Assembly: GCF_002900365.1 (NCBI RefSeq)
Contig: NZ_CP025979.1
Coordinates: 4,607,323 to 4,671,322 of the forward strand
Direction of reading: 5' to 3'
Source of the DNA: Escherichia marmotae
GTDB lineage: Bacteria > Pseudomonadota > Gammaproteobacteria > Enterobacterales > Enterobacteriaceae
Length of the DNA: 64,000 nucleotides
In this document: one piece after another, positions 45,030-54,376 of the stretch
Position numbering within the stretch: the stretch's first letter is position 1
Layout of the letters: each line of letters opens with the position of its first letter
Program-made: the position numbers and the translations under genes
The notes under the pieces: model-generated
Seen by the model: only the letters and a program-made list of their open reading frames with translations
Databases searched by the model: none
Told to the model about the DNA's origin: nothing

Positions 45030-45233
45030 ATGTACCGTATGGACAAAATCAGAGAATGGTTCAGTTACAGCTTCGGAGGACTGACTGCGATGGGTGGCAT
45101 TCTCTCCCTGAATGACTGGGCTGTCATCATTGGTATTCTTTGTACTGTCGGCACATTTGGCATTAACTGGTACTACAAGCGCAAAGAGCGCGAGGACAGA
45201 TTGAATGGCAATGTCACCGGCACTACGAAATAG
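45030..45233 (+). CDS. Class II holin with dual start
   Basis: 67 residues, MYRMDKIREWFSYSFGGLTA ... DWAVIIGILCTVGTFGINWY. Two membrane helices (about 13-27 and 30-49) and a charged C-terminus. Met1 and Met4 are separated by Tyr-Arg, so the long form carries an extra positive charge, the hallmark of holin/antiholin pairs. It triggers endolysin activation by depolarising the membrane. Confidence 0.88.
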   Translation: MYRMDKIREWFSYSFGGLTAMGGILSLNDWAVIIGILCTVGTFGINWYYKRKEREDRLNGNVTGTTK

Positions 45234-45708
45234 CGTAATAGCGGCGATAAGTGGCGGGGCTATTGCTATAGCATCTGTGTTAATCACTGGACCGAGTGGT
45301 AACGATGGTCTGGAAGGTGTCAGCTACATACCATACAAAGATATTGTTGGTGTATGGACTGTATGCCACGGACACACCGGAAAAGACATCATGCTCGGTA
45401 AAACGTATACCGAAGCAGAATGCAAAGCCCTCCTGAATAAAGACCTTGCCACGGTCTCCAGACAAATTAACCCGTACATCAAAGTCGATATACCGGAAAC
45501 AACGCGCGGCGCTCTTTACTCGTTCGTCTATAACGTGGGCACAGGCAATTTCAGAACATCGACGCTTCTTCGCAAAATAAACCAGGGCGATATCAAGGGC
45601 GCATGTGATCAGCTACGGCGCTGGACATACGCTGGCGGTAAGCAATGGAAAGGGCTGATGACCCGTCGTGAGATTGAGCGTGAAGTCTGTTTGTGGGGGC
45701 AACAATGA
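45205..45708 (+). CDS. SAR endolysin (lysozyme)
   Basis: 167 residues. The N-terminal SAR segment (VIAAISGGAIAIASVLITG, about 11-29) is rich in Ala and Gly and can leave the membrane. The glycosidase triad is Glu37, Asp46 and Thr52 (EGVSYIPYKDIVGVWTVCHG), as in phage 21 R. It cleaves peptidoglycan. Overlaps the holin by 29 bases. Confidence 0.93.
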   Translation: MAMSPALRNSVIAAISGGAIAIASVLITGPSGNDGLEGVSYIPYKDIVGVWTVCHGHTGKDIMLGKTYTEAECKALLNKDLATVSRQINPYIKVDIPETTRGALYSFVYNVGTGNFRTSTLLRKINQGDIKGACDQLRRWTYAGGKQWKGLMTRREIEREVCLWGQQ

Positions 45709-45800
45709 GCATGATTTGCTTTTTCATGGCAGCGTTGCTCGCATTGAATGGCAACGATGCGTGGCCGTGGTTTCTGGCCGTTGGGGTGTTGATGTCATGA
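45705..45800 (+). CDS. 31-residue hydrophobic peptide in the lysis cassette
   Basis: MSMICFFMAALLALNGNDAW then PWFLAVGVLMS. Its ATG overlaps the endolysin stop and its stop overlaps the Rz start, both as ATGA. The tight coupling suggests it is translated. One or two short membrane segments. Not recognised. Confidence 0.55.
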   Translation: MSMICFFMAALLALNGNDAWPWFLAVGVLMS

Positions 45801-46234
45801 GTCGGTTAACCGCGATTATCTCCGCTCTGGTTATCTGCATCATCGTCTGCCTGTTATGGGCTGTTAATCATTACCGTGCTAACGCCATGACCTACAAAGA
45901 GCAGCGTGATAAAGCCACGTACATCATCGCTGACATGCAGAAGCGTCAACGTGATGTAGCAGAACTCGACGCCAGATACACAAAGGAGCTTGCTGATGCT
46001 AACGCGACTATCGAAAGTCTCCGTGCTGATGTTTCTGCTGGGCGTAAGCGCCTGCAAGTCGCCGCCACCTGTGCAAAGTCAACGACCGGAGCCAGCAGCA
46101 TGGGCGATGGAGAAATCCCAAGACTTACAGCAGATGCTGAACTCAATTATTACCGTCTCCGAAGTGGAATCGACAAGATAACCGCGCAGGTTAACTACCT
46201 GCAGGAGTACATCAGGACTCAGTGCTTAAAATAA
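45797..46234 (+). CDS. Rz: Rz spanin, inner-membrane subunit
   Basis: 145 residues from the ATG at 45797. One N-terminal membrane anchor (LTAIISALVICIIVCLLWAV) and a periplasmic coiled coil (ADMQKRQRDVAELDARYTKE). With Rz1 it fuses inner and outer membranes at lysis. Confidence 0.92.
   Translation: MSRLTAIISALVICIIVCLLWAVNHYRANAMTYKEQRDKATYIIADMQKRQRDVAELDARYTKELADANATIESLRADVSAGRKRLQVAATCAKSTTGASSMGDGEIPRLTADAELNYYRLRSGIDKITAQVNYLQEYIRTQCLK
45996..46181 (+). CDS. Rz1: Rz1 spanin, outer-membrane lipoprotein
   Basis: 61 residues in the +1 frame, wholly inside Rz. Signal MLTRLSKVSVLMFLLGVSAC with lipidated Cys20, then a proline-rich KSPPPVQ. CAAAGGAG lies upstream of the ATG at 45996. Confidence 0.9.
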   Translation: MLTRLSKVSVLMFLLGVSACKSPPPVQSQRPEPAAWAMEKSQDLQQMLNSIITVSEVESTR

Positions 46235-46274
46235 TTTTAACTTCACTGAAATTTAACAAGTGACTTTCAGGAAA

Positions 46275-46301
46275 ATGCCTCGCAGAAGCGGGGATTTTTT
46301 A
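46275..46301 (+). terminator. Terminator-like hairpin after Rz
   Basis: CCTCGC-AGAA-GCGGGG followed by ATTTTTT. It may lower late transcription after the lysis genes. Confidence 0.55.
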
Positions 46302-46335
46302 TGTCCTCAGTAAATGCGCTTCACACGCGCGACTT

Positions 46336-46434
46336 ATGAACACAGAGCCTTTCAGGATGACCCTTGAGGATGCCGGTTTGGTTATCGGTGCCTTTCTGTG
46401 GGCCGGAATCCTGTGTGACAAGGTTCATCACTAA
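46336..46434 (+). CDS. 32-residue hypothetical phage protein
   Basis: MNTEPFRMTLEDAGLVIGAF then LWAGILCDKVHH. A hydrophobic middle of about 12 residues. No strong ribosome site. Small frames like this occur after Rz in related phages; evidence is weak. Confidence 0.4.
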   Translation: MNTEPFRMTLEDAGLVIGAFLWAGILCDKVHH

Positions 46435-46447
46435 AAGGTAATTACCG

Positions 46448-46990
46448 ATGAATTATCCAACTATCGTTGACGGCATTGATTTCAAAGAACTGGTTTTTAT
46501 TACCAACAATGACCCTGTCACCGATTCATTTATGGTGGCGAAAGTATTTCGTAAGCGACATGACAACGTTGTGCGTGATGTAGAAAGAACTATCGCTGCT
46601 TGTCCTGAAGAGTTTGATACAAAACTCAATTTTGAGGTTTGCTATAAAAACAATGAGTTACAGAATGGTAAGCCACAAAAATTCTATCGGCTACGTAAGG
46701 ATGGGTTGATGCTTTTGGTTATGTCCTACACCAAAAAAGAAGCAATGCGTATCAAAATTGCTTACATCAACGCATTCAACTGGATGTACGCCATGCTTCA
46801 GGTTGGTCATCGTCAATTTGAAGAAGAGAGAAATGCCGTAATGCTGGAGTACATGAAAGAGAAGGATGTTGCCAGCATGTCAGGTCGCCTGCTCAATCGC
46901 TGGGGAAAAATTAAGAAGCCTCAGCTACTGGCGAGAATTGAACGCCTTGAACAGCACGGGCAAACCGTAATCCCCGGACTCACTAATTAA
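46448..46990 (+). CDS. rha: Rha-family phage regulatory protein
   Basis: 180 residues. SFMVAKVFRKRHDNVVRDVE and FYRLRKDGLMLLVMSYTKKE are the pRha signature. Rha of P22-like phages interferes with growth in some host backgrounds (IHF-defective). Probably late transcribed. Confidence 0.9.
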   Translation: MNYPTIVDGIDFKELVFITNNDPVTDSFMVAKVFRKRHDNVVRDVERTIAACPEEFDTKLNFEVCYKNNELQNGKPQKFYRLRKDGLMLLVMSYTKKEAMRIKIAYINAFNWMYAMLQVGHRQFEEERNAVMLEYMKEKDVASMSGRLLNRWGKIKKPQLLARIERLEQHGQTVIPGLTN

Positions 46991-47148
46991 CAGCAGTACC
47001 ACGAAGCAACCCAAGCCAGTAAGTGGGGAAATAACACTGGCAGCCACTGAAAGATGAACCTCCTGCCTTATGGCAAAAAAGATTCTTTGTGGTGGCGGAC
47101 TGATGGAAAGACATCCTAATCAAGCAACCACTCCACAGGGTCATAATT

Positions 47149-47529
47149 ATGAACGACCAGCAAATCGAAAAAGAAATCGTTGAGAAAGGCAAAACGGCAC
47201 CGCGAATCACCCCGCAGCACATCGAAGACGTGATTAAAAGCGAGCATTACTTTACTGCTTATGATGGACGAAATGGTGCCATTTCCAGCAACGAATATTG
47301 TGGCAGGGAAAAACCAGAAGAAGGCGATCGTGATTTATCACCATTGAAGTTGCTCACTTTCTGCGTACTGGTGCTGAAGAATGGCTTCACCGTCACCGGA
47401 GAGAGTGCCTGTGCAAGCCCGGAAAACTTTGATGCAGAAATTGGTCGGAAGATTGCCCGGCAAAATGCTGTAAACAAAATCTGGATGCTCGAAGGTTACT
47501 TGCTGAAGCAGAAGCTAAGCGAACAGTAG
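47149..47529 (+). CDS. Gp49-like protein (N4 Gp49 / Sf6 gene 66 family)
   Basis: 126 residues. PRITPQHIEDVIKSEHYFTA and LLTFCVLVLKNGFTVTGESA with the end FDAEIGRKIARQNAVNKIW are the family core, found in many tailed phages. Function unknown. Confidence 0.88.
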   Translation: MNDQQIEKEIVEKGKTAPRITPQHIEDVIKSEHYFTAYDGRNGAISSNEYCGREKPEEGDRDLSPLKLLTFCVLVLKNGFTVTGESACASPENFDAEIGRKIARQNAVNKIWMLEGYLLKQKLSEQ

Positions 47530-47632
47530 TTATTACAAAAGCCATTCCCTACAGAGTGGCTTTGATAATGGCTTATACCCTACACGGGATAACTTAACTG
47601 ATATCCCTTTTAACGGATAAACGGAGCCAACA

Positions 47633-47875
47633 ATGGCAGAGATTATTCCCATGACTGAAGAACAGAAATTCCAGCTAGAGATTTACAAACTGGTCATGAA
47701 CCAGAACGCAGCCGCAGAGGAAGCATTTCAGTTCATTGGCACTGACGAGCTGAAGCTTGAGCTATTCAAAATTCACTTCCAGTCAGGCGGTGCAAATCCA
47801 GACTTCACATCTCGCACTATCGAAGCGGTGCGTAAATCGAAGGAAGCGTTAGACCTGTTCACCACCGGAGCATGA
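47633..47875 (+). CDS. DUF2560 phage protein
   Basis: 80 residues, MAEIIPMTEEQKFQLEIYKL ... FTSRTIEAVRKSKEALDLF, helical and acidic. Found just ahead of terminase in Sf6-like phages. GGAGCC precedes the ATG. Function unknown. Confidence 0.85.
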   Translation: MAEIIPMTEEQKFQLEIYKLVMNQNAAAEEAFQFIGTDELKLELFKIHFQSGGANPDFTSRTIEAVRKSKEALDLFTTGA

Positions 47876-47876
47876 T

Positions 47877-48056
47877 GTGAGCCGAGTAATCAATTTGGGT
47901 AAGGAGAAGAAATTCCCAATTACTCAAGAGCTATACGAGCGGCTGGAAAGCGTCATCCATGATTACGATGGTGAAATCAGTTTATGCGAGGCGATTGGCA
48001 CACTTGAATTGCTGAAGCAGTCATTGATTGAAGGCGCAAAAGAGTCCTCAGCCTGA
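47877..48056 (+). CDS. 59-residue phage protein ahead of terminase
   Basis: GTG start: VSRVINLGKEKKFPITQELY ... EAIGTLELLKQSLIEGAKES. Its start lies two bases after the DUF2560 stop. Helical, function unknown. Confidence 0.65.
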   Translation: MSRVINLGKEKKFPITQELYERLESVIHDYDGEISLCEAIGTLELLKQSLIEGAKESSA

Positions 48057-48079
48057 AATAACAACTAAGTGAGATGAAT

Positions 48080-48502
48080 ATGGCGACTGAACCAAAAGCT
48101 GGTCGCCCCTCTGATTATATGCCGGAGGTGGCTGACGATATCTGCTCGTTGCTTTCTTCTGGCGAAAGTTTGCTGAAAGTATGTAAGCGTCCTGGTATGC
48201 CGGATAAGTCCACTGTTTTCCGCTGGTTGGCAAAGCATGAGGATTTTCGCGACAAGTACGCGAAGGCAACTGAGGCACGAGCTGATTCTATTTTCGAAGA
48301 GATATTCGAAATTGCTGACAATGCGATTCCAGATGCTGCTGAAGTGGCAAAGGCAAGACTTCGCGTTGATACCCGCAAATGGGCGCTGGCCCGAATGAAT
48401 CCCCGTAAGTATGGCGACAAGGTAACTAACGAGCTTGTCGGTAAGGACGGCGGCGCAATCCAGATTGAAACATCACCGATGAGCTCTCTATTCGGAAAAT
48501 GA
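48080..48502 (+). CDS. Terminase small subunit, Sf6 type
   Basis: 140 residues, starting MATEPKAGRPSDYMPEVADD; an ATG two codons earlier is possible. The helix-turn-helix (LLKVCKRPGMPDKSTVFRW) and the body match Sf6 gp1, an octameric ring that recognises pac DNA and starts headful packaging. The pac site probably lies inside this gene. ATGA overlap with the large subunit. Confidence 0.95.
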   Translation: MATEPKAGRPSDYMPEVADDICSLLSSGESLLKVCKRPGMPDKSTVFRWLAKHEDFRDKYAKATEARADSIFEEIFEIADNAIPDAAEVAKARLRVDTRKWALARMNPRKYGDKVTNELVGKDGGAIQIETSPMSSLFGK

Positions 48503-49914
48503 CCTCGATTAATCCTATCTTTGAACCGTTCATTGAGGCGCATCGCTACAAAGTCGCCAAAGGCGGTCGAGGTAGCGGTAAATCATGGGCAATTGCGAGG
48601 CTGCTTGTTGAGGCGGCGCGTCGGCAGCCTGTGCGTATTCTCTGCGCTCGTGAACTGCAAAACAGTATCAGCGATTCGGTAATCCGGTTGCTTGAAGACA
48701 CCATAGAGCGGGAAGGATATTCGGCTGAGTTTGAAATTCAGCGTTCAATGATTCGTCATCTCGGAACGAATGCTGAATTCATGTTCTACGGCATCAAAAA
48801 CAACCCGACGAAGATTAAATCGCTCGAAGGCATTGATATCTGCTGGGTGGAAGAAGCGGAAGCGGTAACGAAGGAATCATGGGATATCCTGATACCAACC
48901 ATCCGCAAGCCGTTTTCCGAAATATGGGTGAGCTTTAACCCGAAGAACATACTCGACGATACCTATCAGCGATTCGTCGTAAATCCTCCCGATGATATTT
49001 GTCTGCTGACGGTGAACTACACCGACAACCCGCATTTTCCTGAAGTTCTCCGTCTGGAGATGGAAGAGTGTAAACGCAGAAACCCGACACTGTATCGTCA
49101 CATCTGGCTTGGTGAGCCAGTAAGCGCAAGTGATATGGCAATCATCAAACGTGAATGGCTTGAAGCCGCAACCGATGCGCACAAGAAACTCGGATGGAAA
49201 GCGAAGGGCGCGGTTGTTTCTGCGCATGACCCATCAGATACAGGGCCAGATGCTAAAGGTTATGCATCGCGTCACGGTTCGGTAGTTAAGCGCATTGCCG
49301 AAGGTCTGCTGATGGACATCAACGAGGGTGCTGACTGGGCTACTTCGCTGGCGATTGAAGACGGCGCTGACCACTACCTGTGGGATGGTGATGGTGTTGG
49401 TGCCGGGCTACGCAGACAGACAACGGAAGCGTTCTCCGGCAAGAAAATCACCGCCACGATGTTCAAGGGCAGCGAATCGCCATTCGATGAAGATGCTCCG
49501 TATCAGGCCGGAGCATGGGCTGATGAAGTCGTACATGGCGACAACGTTCGCACTATTGGCGATGTATTCCGCAATAAGCGAGCGCAATTCTATTATGCGC
49601 TGGCTGACAGGCTGTATCTGACATATCGGGCGGTTGTCCACGGTGAGTATGCAGACCCCGACGACATGCTGAGCTTCGACAAAGAAGCGATAGGCGAGAA
49701 GATGCTGGAGAAGCTGTTTGCAGAAATGACGCAGATTCAGCGCAAATTCAATAATAATGGGAAGCTGGAGCTTATGACTAAGGTCGAAATGAAGCAGAAG
49801 CTCGGTATTCCATCTCCTAACCTGGCTGATGCGCTGATGATGTGTATGCATTGCCCGGAGTCGGCTGCGCAACCCGACTATTCCAGTTACTCAATTCCTT
49901 GTGGTGTAGGTTGA
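48499..49914 (+). CDS. Terminase large subunit, Sf6 type
   Basis: 471 residues. The ATPase has Walker A GGRGSGKS (22-29) and Walker B IDICWVEEAEA. The C-terminal nuclease carries AHDPSDTGPDAKGYASRHG and LWDGDGVGAG. It cuts and pumps DNA into the prohead. The last 20 residues (PESAAQPDYSSYSIPCGVG) differ from the Sf6 end I remember. Confidence 0.96.
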   Translation: MTSINPIFEPFIEAHRYKVAKGGRGSGKSWAIARLLVEAARRQPVRILCARELQNSISDSVIRLLEDTIEREGYSAEFEIQRSMIRHLGTNAEFMFYGIKNNPTKIKSLEGIDICWVEEAEAVTKESWDILIPTIRKPFSEIWVSFNPKNILDDTYQRFVVNPPDDICLLTVNYTDNPHFPEVLRLEMEECKRRNPTLYRHIWLGEPVSASDMAIIKREWLEAATDAHKKLGWKAKGAVVSAHDPSDTGPDAKGYASRHGSVVKRIAEGLLMDINEGADWATSLAIEDGADHYLWDGDGVGAGLRRQTTEAFSGKKITATMFKGSESPFDEDAPYQAGAWADEVVHGDNVRTIGDVFRNKRAQFYYALADRLYLTYRAVVHGEYADPDDMLSFDKEAIGEKMLEKLFAEMTQIQRKFNNNGKLELMTKVEMKQKLGIPSPNLADALMMCMHCPESAAQPDYSSYSIPCGVG

Positions 49915-49915
49915 T

Positions 49916-52114
49916 ATGGCAGAAAAAAAGATGACTGACTGGCATCGCAAGGTGCTGTGCAACTTTGATAATGCCTGGTCAGCAACGCAGGATATGCGTG
50001 AGCAGGTTATTGAGGCTCAACGTTTCGTCCGGGTGTCCGGCGCACAGTGGGAAGGCAGCACAAACGCTGGTTACTCATTTGATGAAGGCAGGTTTGAGCA
50101 TTACCCGCGCTTTGAACTGAATAAGATTGCCCGTGAATGTGATCGCATCATTGGCGAGTATCGACAGAATCGCATCAGCGTTAAATTCAGGCCGAAGGAC
50201 GATAAGGCATCGGAAGCGTTAGCCGAAAAGATGAATGGTAAATTCCGCGCTGACTATCAGGAAACATCCGGTGGTGAAGCGTGTGATAACGCATTTGATG
50301 ATGCTGTAACGGGCGGATTCGGTTGTTTCCGCATGTGTGCCGATTACGAAGATGAAATGGATCCGAGTAACGAGCAGCGACGCATCAGCCTTCTTCCTGT
50401 TTACGACCCAGCGACATGCGTCTTCTTCGATCAGGACAGCAAGCAATATGACCGCTCTGATGCTATGTGGGCTATGGAAATGTTCTCCATGACGCCCAAA
50501 GCGTTCGAGGCTGAATACCCTGATTCCATCGCAGCAAGCCTTTCTCGTGATGACACTGGTACTCAGTATGACTGGTCAACGCCCGATGCCATCTATGTTG
50601 GACGCTACTACGAAGTTCGCATAGAGAAGGTGAAGCTCACGGCGTGGCGTAACCCTGTCAGCGGAGAAACGGCAATCTATGATGAAGAGCAAATCAAAGA
50701 TATTGTCGACGAGCTGACCGATGGTGCATTCGAACTGATTGGCGAGCGAACGGTGAAGAAACGCCGAGTTTATTGCGGTCTTCTGTCTGGCGCTGAATGG
50801 CTGGAAGAACCGAAGCGTATTCCGGGTGAACATATTCCTCTCATCCCGGTATATGGGCGTCGCTCATTTGTTGATAATCAGGAGCGAATCGAAGGCCACG
50901 CAGCAAAAGCGATGGATGCACAGCGTCTTGAGAACCTGATGGTTTCCATGATTGCAGATAACGCTACTCAGGCTGGCGGAGATGGCATTCCTATCGTGGA
51001 TGTTGATTTTATCCCCGGTCCATTAATGAATCACTGGGCGGAGAGGAATAAGAAAAGACCAGCCGTTCTTCCTATGACCAGCAAGAAGGACAAAAACGGA
51101 ACAGTCATTTCAGAAGCTCAGGTTGCTGGCTGGACACCTCCGACACAAATGCCTCCAGCTCTTGCCGGGCTATTGCAGTACACCGGAACGGCTATTCAGC
51201 AAATTACAGGTGCGTCGCAGATTGAGAACATGCCGAGCAACGTCGCTACCGATACCGTTGATAGTATCTTTAACCGGATGGATACGCAGTCCTATATCTA
51301 CATGGACAACATGGCTAAATCCATGCGTCGCGCTGGCGTTGTGTGGCTTTCTATGGCGCGTGAGGTCTATGGCAGTGATACGCCGATGCGTATCGTTAAT
51401 GAGGACGGCAGCGATGACGTGGCGCTGATGACAGGTGAAGTGGTTGACCGTCAGACAGGGCAGGTTATCGCGCTTAACGACCTTTCGCAGGGTAACTATG
51501 AAGTGACTGTCGATGTCGGTCAGTCGTTCGCTACTCGCCGTGACGCAACGGTCAAGTCGTTACTTTCCATGCTGGCACTTATCCCACCAGGAACGCCGAA
51601 GCACGACCTTGTATCGTCGATGATTCTCGACAATATGGACGGCGAAGGGATGGACGACCTTAAAGAATACAACCGCAATCAGTTGCTTCTGTCTGGCGTT
51701 ATCAAGCCGAGAACGCCTGAAGAACAGCAGATGGTTGAACAGGCGAAACAACAACAGGCCAGTCAGCCAGATCCGGCTATGGTTGCAGCGCAAGGTCAGC
51801 TTCTTGCTGGTCAGGCTGAATTGCAGAAAGCGCAGAACGAACAGGCAGCCATTCAGGTTAAAGCATTCCAGGCACAGACGGATGCTCAGGTTGCTGCGGC
51901 AAATGTTGTGAAAATCCTCGCATCTGCCGATAGCCAGCAAAAATCTGATATCCGTGAGGCGCTGAAACTGCTCGGACAGTTCCAGCAACAGCAAGGAGAC
52001 AATGCCCGTGCTGATGCAGAGCTTGTCCTGAAAAGTCAGGCACAGGGCCATGCACAACGAATGGACATCAGCAGCATCCTGCAAAAATCAACCCAGCAAC
52101 AACCACAGCAGTAA
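49916..52114 (+). CDS. Portal protein, P22 gp1-like
   Basis: 732 residues, the P22 size. The dodecameric ring at one vertex through which DNA passes. A conserved core (RFELNKIARECDRIIGEYRQ) is followed by a long Gln/Ala-rich C-terminal helix (about 610-732) that should form the barrel, as in P22. Confidence 0.95.
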   Translation: MAEKKMTDWHRKVLCNFDNAWSATQDMREQVIEAQRFVRVSGAQWEGSTNAGYSFDEGRFEHYPRFELNKIARECDRIIGEYRQNRISVKFRPKDDKASEALAEKMNGKFRADYQETSGGEACDNAFDDAVTGGFGCFRMCADYEDEMDPSNEQRRISLLPVYDPATCVFFDQDSKQYDRSDAMWAMEMFSMTPKAFEAEYPDSIAASLSRDDTGTQYDWSTPDAIYVGRYYEVRIEKVKLTAWRNPVSGETAIYDEEQIKDIVDELTDGAFELIGERTVKKRRVYCGLLSGAEWLEEPKRIPGEHIPLIPVYGRRSFVDNQERIEGHAAKAMDAQRLENLMVSMIADNATQAGGDGIPIVDVDFIPGPLMNHWAERNKKRPAVLPMTSKKDKNGTVISEAQVAGWTPPTQMPPALAGLLQYTGTAIQQITGASQIENMPSNVATDTVDSIFNRMDTQSYIYMDNMAKSMRRAGVVWLSMAREVYGSDTPMRIVNEDGSDDVALMTGEVVDRQTGQVIALNDLSQGNYEVTVDVGQSFATRRDATVKSLLSMLALIPPGTPKHDLVSSMILDNMDGEGMDDLKEYNRNQLLLSGVIKPRTPEEQQMVEQAKQQQASQPDPAMVAAQGQLLAGQAELQKAQNEQAAIQVKAFQAQTDAQVAAANVVKILASADSQQKSDIREALKLLGQFQQQQGDNARADAELVLKSQAQGHAQRMDISSILQKSTQQQPQQ

Positions 52115-52204
52115 TTAACCCATAACGTGCAATGGCTGTCTTTATGAGGCCTTGCACCCTATTGCCTTCCGATGGGCTGAACATCGAGTAAACAGGGGTA
52201 ACAA

Positions 52205-53098
52205 ATGAACCAGATGGCAGAAAACACACCAGAAGTTGAAATCGAAACCGACCCGTCAGAGCAGATTCCTGATGATGTCGAACTGGCTGAAGAAGTCGAA
52301 ACAGAAGATGGCAGTGAGTCCTCCGGCAATGATGCAGAGGAAGCTACTGAAACTGATGACGACGAATCAGAACAGGAATTCTACTTTGGTGACGAAAAGC
52401 TGGATTCGCCAACCAGCGAAGATGGCGCTGAGCATGGACTGGTAAAACATCTGCGCAAGACGATTAAAGAGAAAGACCGCGAGCTGAAAGAGCTGATGCG
52501 TCAGTCTCAGAAACCCGTCGAGCAGCAGCCGGTAATCACTCAACCACCGCGAATGCCAAAACTGGATGATGAGGACATCGGTTTCGATGAAGAAATCTAC
52601 CAGCAACGCATGGCTAAGTGGGCAGAGGATAACGGCAAGTACCAGCAACAGGAGATGGCTCGCAAGCAGAAGGAGCAGGAGCTTCAGGCTGCCTATCAAG
52701 AGCGATTATCCAAATATCAGCAACGTGTTAAGGCTCTCAAAGTTCCTAGCTATCAGGAAGCTGAGCAGGCCGTACTCGAGGAAATCCCCATCGAGACACA
52801 AAACGCGATCCTGTTTGAGTCAGAGAAGCCGGAAATCGTTGTTCTGGCACTCGGTCGCAACGCTGAACTGCGCAAGCAACTGGCAGAAGCTACCAACCCC
52901 GTAGCAATTGGTCGTCTGCTGGAACGTATCGAATCGAAGGCCAGAATCATGCCAAAAGCAAAAACCACGGCAGCCACAACCCCGACAGTTAAGGGGAGCA
53001 ACGGCGCAGTAATCAATAACCTCGACAAACTGAAAGCCAAGGTGCTGGAAACTGGTGACTGGACGCCGTATTTCGCCGCTAAAAAGGCAAAAAAATAA
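52205..53098 (+). CDS. Scaffolding protein, P22 gp8-like
   Basis: 297 residues. The first 75 are strongly acidic (EVEIETDPSEQIPDDVELAE), followed by helical charged repeats and a basic C-terminus (KLKAKVLETGDWTPYFAAKK AKK-type end) that binds coat. It directs prohead assembly and then leaves. A 90-base leader precedes it, where P22 scaffold regulates its own synthesis. Confidence 0.92.
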   Translation: MNQMAENTPEVEIETDPSEQIPDDVELAEEVETEDGSESSGNDAEEATETDDDESEQEFYFGDEKLDSPTSEDGAEHGLVKHLRKTIKEKDRELKELMRQSQKPVEQQPVITQPPRMPKLDDEDIGFDEEIYQQRMAKWAEDNGKYQQQEMARKQKEQELQAAYQERLSKYQQRVKALKVPSYQEAEQAVLEEIPIETQNAILFESEKPEIVVLALGRNAELRKQLAEATNPVAIGRLLERIESKARIMPKAKTTAATTPTVKGSNGAVINNLDKLKAKVLETGDWTPYFAAKKAKK

Positions 53099-53116
53099 CC
53101 TATCGGAGCATTAAGC

Positions 53117-54370
53117 ATGGCTAACCAATTAGCAAAAGACCTTGAAATCATGTTCGAAAACTACGTTGAAGGCTTTGAGGCCGCCTGCGTAGTTTCCCGT
53201 AACGCAAAAAAATTCCGTCCCGGTGATACAGCAATGCAGCGAGCAGGTGATGTTCTGTATCGTCCGCAGCATTACCACATGAACATTGAGGAAGGCCTCG
53301 ACCTCAGCAGCAAAACGCCAACAGCACTGGTTCAGCGCCTTGTTCCTTCTGTGTTCAAGGAGCCGAAAAACATTCTGTACACTCTGGATGCGCGTGAAAT
53401 GCGTGACCCGGAACATAAAACTGAAGCTGGTCGCGCCGCAGGTATGCGCCTTGCTGCGCAGATTGACTCGGACCTGATTTCCATGGTCACGCAGCGTGCT
53501 ACTAACGTGATCACAATGGCTGACTCAACCACTGGTTCACAGGGCCGTGATTTGTGGAACTGTGCGGCAGGCATTGATGCCACCATGACGGCGATTGGTG
53601 TACCACAGGGTATCAACCGCCGCTCTTTCTGGAACCCCTTCAACTACAAAGACCTTGCTGGCGAGCTTGGTCACCGTGCCTATGCTCAGGGCGCAACCCT
53701 GACAGCATACGAAAAAGCGCAGATCCCTCCGGTTGCGTCCTTCGATAGCTACAAGACCGATATTTCTGGTCGTGTTCCGAAGGGTACAGCAACTTCCCTG
53801 ACGCTGGCGGCTGAACCTGCGCACAAGGTTGAAGCGAAAGATGCCAACGATATGCCAGTGGATAACCGACAGGGGACTATTACGGTATCTGCATCTGGGT
53901 TGCAGGTTGGCGATGCGTTCACCATTGCTGGCGTGAATTCTGTACACCAGATCACCAAAGACACCACCGGGCAGCCGCAGGTATTCCGCGTTCTGGCAGT
54001 AAGCGGAACGACAGTAACTATCTCCCCGAAAATTCTGCCGCCTGACAACGCAGATGTCGCCAGCCGTCCATATGCAAACGTTGATGCTAACGCGGCAAAT
54101 GGTGCAGCAATTACCATTCTCAACAAGAATGCCGCACCGGCTAACCTGTTCTGGGCTGATGGTTCTGTTGAGCTGATGTACGGCAAACTGGCGTTCCCGA
54201 CTGGTCAGGGTCCACAGGTAATGACAGCAACCACCGAGCAGGGCGCTACGCTGATCATGTCTTACGCCTTCGACCACATCAAAGGCGTAACCACTGCGCG
54301 TTTCACCACCCTGTACGGTTGCTCTGTACTTGTTCCTGAATATACGGGCATCGTTATTGCCGGGCAGTAA
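53117..54370 (+). CDS. Major coat protein, P22 gp5-like with I-domain
   Basis: 417 residues, HK97 fold. The insertion domain is seen as VDNRQGTITVSASGLQVGDA, followed by YANVDANAANGAAITILN and NLFWADGSVEL, parallel to P22 coat (VDNR..., YANV..., NILN..., VFWAD). The N-terminal arm (MANQLAKDLEIMFENYVEGF) is unlike P22. Forms the T=7 capsid. Confidence 0.93.
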   Translation: MANQLAKDLEIMFENYVEGFEAACVVSRNAKKFRPGDTAMQRAGDVLYRPQHYHMNIEEGLDLSSKTPTALVQRLVPSVFKEPKNILYTLDAREMRDPEHKTEAGRAAGMRLAAQIDSDLISMVTQRATNVITMADSTTGSQGRDLWNCAAGIDATMTAIGVPQGINRRSFWNPFNYKDLAGELGHRAYAQGATLTAYEKAQIPPVASFDSYKTDISGRVPKGTATSLTLAAEPAHKVEAKDANDMPVDNRQGTITVSASGLQVGDAFTIAGVNSVHQITKDTTGQPQVFRVLAVSGTTVTISPKILPPDNADVASRPYANVDANAANGAAITILNKNAAPANLFWADGSVELMYGKLAFPTGQGPQVMTATTEQGATLIMSYAFDHIKGVTTARFTTLYGCSVLVPEYTGIVIAGQ

Positions 54371-54376
54371 TTTTGG

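Noticed and set aside
47070..47183. 37-codon frame MAKKILCGGGLMERHPNQAT in the rha-Gp49 gap
   Set aside because: No good ribosome site and it overlaps the start of the Gp49-like gene in another frame; not enough to call.
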